The notes beneath the pieces were generated by a model. That model ran no database searches, was not told the DNA's origin, and worked only from the letters and a program-made list of their open reading frames with translations. From Chryseobacterium sp. KACC 21268 (lineage in GTDB: Bacteria > Bacteroidota > Bacteroidia > Flavobacteriales > Weeksellaceae), in assembly GCA_028736075.1 (NCBI GenBank), contig CP117875.1, forward strand, positions 2,728,001 through 2,792,000: DNA of 64,000 nucleotides. Direction: 5' to 3'. Shown here one piece after another: positions 62,055-64,000 of the stretch. Positions within the stretch are counted from its first letter, which is position 1, and each line of letters begins with the position of its first letter. The position numbers and the translations under genes were made by a program.

Positions 62055-63764
62055 TTATATCGTCCAAACTTTTTCTGCTATATTATAAAGGTCTTTTGCT
62101 CGTAAATTTATAGCGTTCTCATCCCAAATACTTAATATCAAGTACTTGTTCATTGTTTCAAGACCTGACGCATAGTCCTCTAACCCTTTTTTATCACCTT
62201 TTCCTTCTTTTTTTGTTTGCCAATCCGAATCCCGGATTGACGAATTTAAAGACTGCGTGATGATAGTTAAGTTACCTAGTGTCAACAATTTTCTACTCCT
62301 TTTGATGGTATCATCTTGGGTTGGTAATGTTCCCCAGTTTTTAGACCAATTCTTAGGCATTAGGTGCTCTAAACTGTATTTGTTAATTCCTAACAAAGCT
62401 GTAGAATGCAGATGAGATTTTCGATGTTTAGATTCTAATAAATATAAAATTCCAGCAGACTGTTTATTGATTAAAATTGATTTATTAAAGCCTTCCAAAA
62501 CTTCTTGATTTGTCGGAATAAACGTAGATGTATCTGTACTTTTTTCAATAAATTCTTTAATAGCTTGAACAGTCAGAATCTTGTTACCTATGAATCTTTC
62601 CGTAAATAATTGATTATAATTTTTATTCATTGTATGTGCAACCATCCTTCTCATTATGTATGACTCTAGGAACTGGAATATATTATCTTGTTCTACGGTA
62701 TTTGTTACATTTTTTAAAACATAGAGTACATATGAAATCAATGTGCTATTATCTAGTCCGAAAATTATAGCATTTAATCTTTCTATATGGTTGCTTGAAG
62801 ATATCTCTCTATTGATGATTTCGTAATCAAAGTTTTTTGCAAATATTTCTGCATACTCCTTAATTTCATCTAGTAATGTATTATTGTTTCCATCGAGATA
62901 ATTTTTTATGAAGTCTTTATATGATTCAAACAGATGTTCACCACGAGCATAAGCAATTTTATCTTCAGTTTTTACACCGAAACTTTTGTCTTGTATCTTA
63001 ATTTGAAGGAATGCATCAAAAAATAAATCTATAAATGTTCTCTTAACGCGACCAGCTGTTATCTCGCGATCCCAATATTTTTTGACATCTTCATCCTTTT
63101 CAAAAAGATTTTTCCAGTACTTTTCGTATAGTTTAATATCACGGTTGAAAAAATAGTTTTTCAACAACTCAGCAGTTGTCAATGTTACCCCTAAAGAATT
63201 AATCGTATCAAATATTTGTTGCTCATCTTCATTTGGATCTAAGTCGATTCCAACAAATAATATATTGGCAAGTATTTTTTGAAAATCTAAATTATCAACA
63301 TTGATTGATTTTTTAAAGTAACCATAACATTTGGTTATGTTATCTTCTCCAGGCAAATCAACTAAATCAATTACAGACAAAACCTCGGTAAACTTATCTA
63401 TATCATTATGACTGTGTGATAAAGCCAGTTCATCGGTCATTAATCTGAAAGTCCTATCAAACATTGCGTTTTTACCACTTTTCAAACAGAGAACTTTAAA
63501 AAAAATATTTAATGTTGTTAGCCTTTGTTGACCATCAATTAAGGTTCGAATATCCCCAACTTTACTTGCTGACGAGGTTGGTTGCTGTTTAAGAATTACA
63601 GAACCTAAAAAATAAGGTTTGTTCGTTTTTGAAACTGCTTCCATATCTTCTAAAAGTCTCTCCCATTGTTTTTCACCCCAAACGTAAGCTCTCTGAAAAA
63701 AGGGAATTTCTAAAATACGGTTACCGTTAAAAATATCATTAATTGTTTTTTTTGATGCGTCCAT
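62055..63764 (-). CDS. GmrSD-like DUF262/DUF1524 protein
   Basis: A 569-residue protein of the GmrSD family, which in E. coli and phage-defence islands cuts modified (glucosylated) DNA. The N-terminal DUF262 domain (DGQQ-type nucleotide hydrolase) has IPFFQRAYVW (about 20-29) and D77GQQR81 followed by LTTL. Mid-region helices link to the DUF1524 C-terminus with EHLMPKNWSKNW (H467, HNH-like) and TLGNLTIITQSLNSSIRDSD. It ends 8 bp before hsdR and starts 19 bp after the truncated gene. AT-rich like mcrB. Embedded in the type I operon, it may act as a second barrier against modified phage DNA. Confidence 0.87.
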   Translation of the reverse strand: MDASKKTINDIFNGNRILEIPFFQRAYVWGEKQWERLLEDMEAVSKTNKPYFLGSVILKQQPTSSASKVGDIRTLIDGQQRLTTLNIFFKVLCLKSGKNAMFDRTFRLMTDELALSHSHNDIDKFTEVLSVIDLVDLPGEDNITKCYGYFKKSINVDNLDFQKILANILFVGIDLDPNEDEQQIFDTINSLGVTLTTAELLKNYFFNRDIKLYEKYWKNLFEKDEDVKKYWDREITAGRVKRTFIDLFFDAFLQIKIQDKSFGVKTEDKIAYARGEHLFESYKDFIKNYLDGNNNTLLDEIKEYAEIFAKNFDYEIINREISSSNHIERLNAIIFGLDNSTLISYVLYVLKNVTNTVEQDNIFQFLESYIMRRMVAHTMNKNYNQLFTERFIGNKILTVQAIKEFIEKSTDTSTFIPTNQEVLEGFNKSILINKQSAGILYLLESKHRKSHLHSTALLGINKYSLEHLMPKNWSKNWGTLPTQDDTIKRSRKLLTLGNLTIITQSLNSSIRDSDWQTKKEGKGDKKGLEDYASGLETMNKYLILSIWDENAINLRAKDLYNIAEKVWTI

Positions 63765-63783
63765 TTATATTATACTGTTCTAT

Positions 63784-64000
63784 TTAATAATCGAATAATA
63801 TTTTAATTTTGTCAAAGAGTGGATTAAAATCGTCAAAATCTTCTTTTGGTAAACCTCCAAATTTTTGAAATGCTTTTGATTTAATTTTATCTTTAATTTT
63901 ATAAAAAGGTCTATCCAAAATTTGATCTTCTTCCACGCAATCTAAATCTATTAATTTTTGCTGCGAAATCAAATTCTCAATCTCTACAAAACTTTGAAAT
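63784..64000 (-). CDS. C-terminal part of unknown protein, cut by window edge
   Basis: The frame stays open to position 64000, reading FQSFVEIENLISQQKLIDLD then CVEEDQILDRPFYKIKDKIK and ending FDKIKILFDY. The apparent start at 63972 is only a TTG inside the frame. The visible 72 residues are acidic and lysine-rich and match no family I can name. It is 19 bp upstream of the GmrSD-like gene, so it is the first visible member of the operon. It could be an HsdS/HsdM-adjacent gene, but there is no evidence for that. Confidence 0.55.
   Translation of the reverse strand, partial: FQSFVEIENLISQQKLIDLDCVEEDQILDRPFYKIKDKIKSKAFQKFGGLPKEDFDDFNPLFDKIKILFDY

Noticed and set aside
54031-64000. Idea that the restriction operon is a prophage or integrative element
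   Set aside because: No integrase, att-like repeats, capsid or replication genes are visible on either side within the window.

Overview
This is a 64 kb piece of a low-GC chromosome (roughly 35-40 percent by eye) from the Bacteroidota, most likely the Chryseobacterium/Epilithonimonas/Kaistella group (Weeksellaceae). The case rests on GldD and several type IX secretion (T9SS) substrates with sorting domains, a short RpoD of the Bacteroidota type, many TAnnTTTG (-7) promoter boxes with few Shine-Dalgarno sites, separate PruA and proline dehydrogenase proteins, and intergenic repeat families that I recall from this group. The assignment is inference; no rRNA or tRNA gene was seen.

Layout. 1-5 kb: 3' end of rsmA, idi, an NAD(P)H-binding protein, and a minus-strand sugar-nucleotide operon (aminotransferase, 4-TM protein, galE). 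5-10.5 kb: secreted S8 protease, ppc, HRDC protein, short ssb. 10.6-17.8 kb: small envelope or hypothetical genes, an NAPE-PLD-like metallo-beta-lactamase-fold enzyme and a 1312-residue T9SS surface protein. 17.9-22.8 kb (minus): two periplasmic PpiC/SurA-type isomerases, a PfkB kinase and gldD. 23-34 kb: rpoD, FAD monooxygenase, a coiled-coil membrane protein, a TIGR01777 epimerase, a CvfB-like protein, a secreted/lipoprotein pair beside a TPR-AraC regulator, hisS and a hemolysin III protein. 34-44 kb: pruA, pncA, YetF-like protein, proline dehydrogenase, then purM, purN and purH. 44-54 kb: FMN reductase, Fn3 lipoprotein, GH3 beta-glucosidase, secreted endonuclease I, a stand-alone MnmA-tail protein, a DJ-1/PfpI protein and small Asn/Gln/Asp-rich genes.

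54-64 kb is the most unusual part. It is a tightly packed minus-strand restriction operon: an edge-truncated gene, a GmrSD-like DUF262/DUF1524 protein, a type I HsdR, an McrB-like AAA+ protein, McrC, and a LytTR response regulator whose start codon overlaps the mcrC stop codon. Three proteins carry visible nuclease or NTPase motifs. No methyltransferase or specificity subunit is visible; if they exist they lie beyond position 64000.

Between the genes there are four copies of a roughly 85-105 bp structured repeat (783, 23050, 36131 on the minus strand, 40582) and two copies of a long perfect palindrome (687, 22957). Each palindrome sits about 40 bp upstream of a copy of the first repeat. Several very small genes missed by length cut-offs are proposed: a 27-codon ORF with its own promoter and terminator upstream of purM, and a 46-residue Asn/Gln-rich protein at 53.4 kb.
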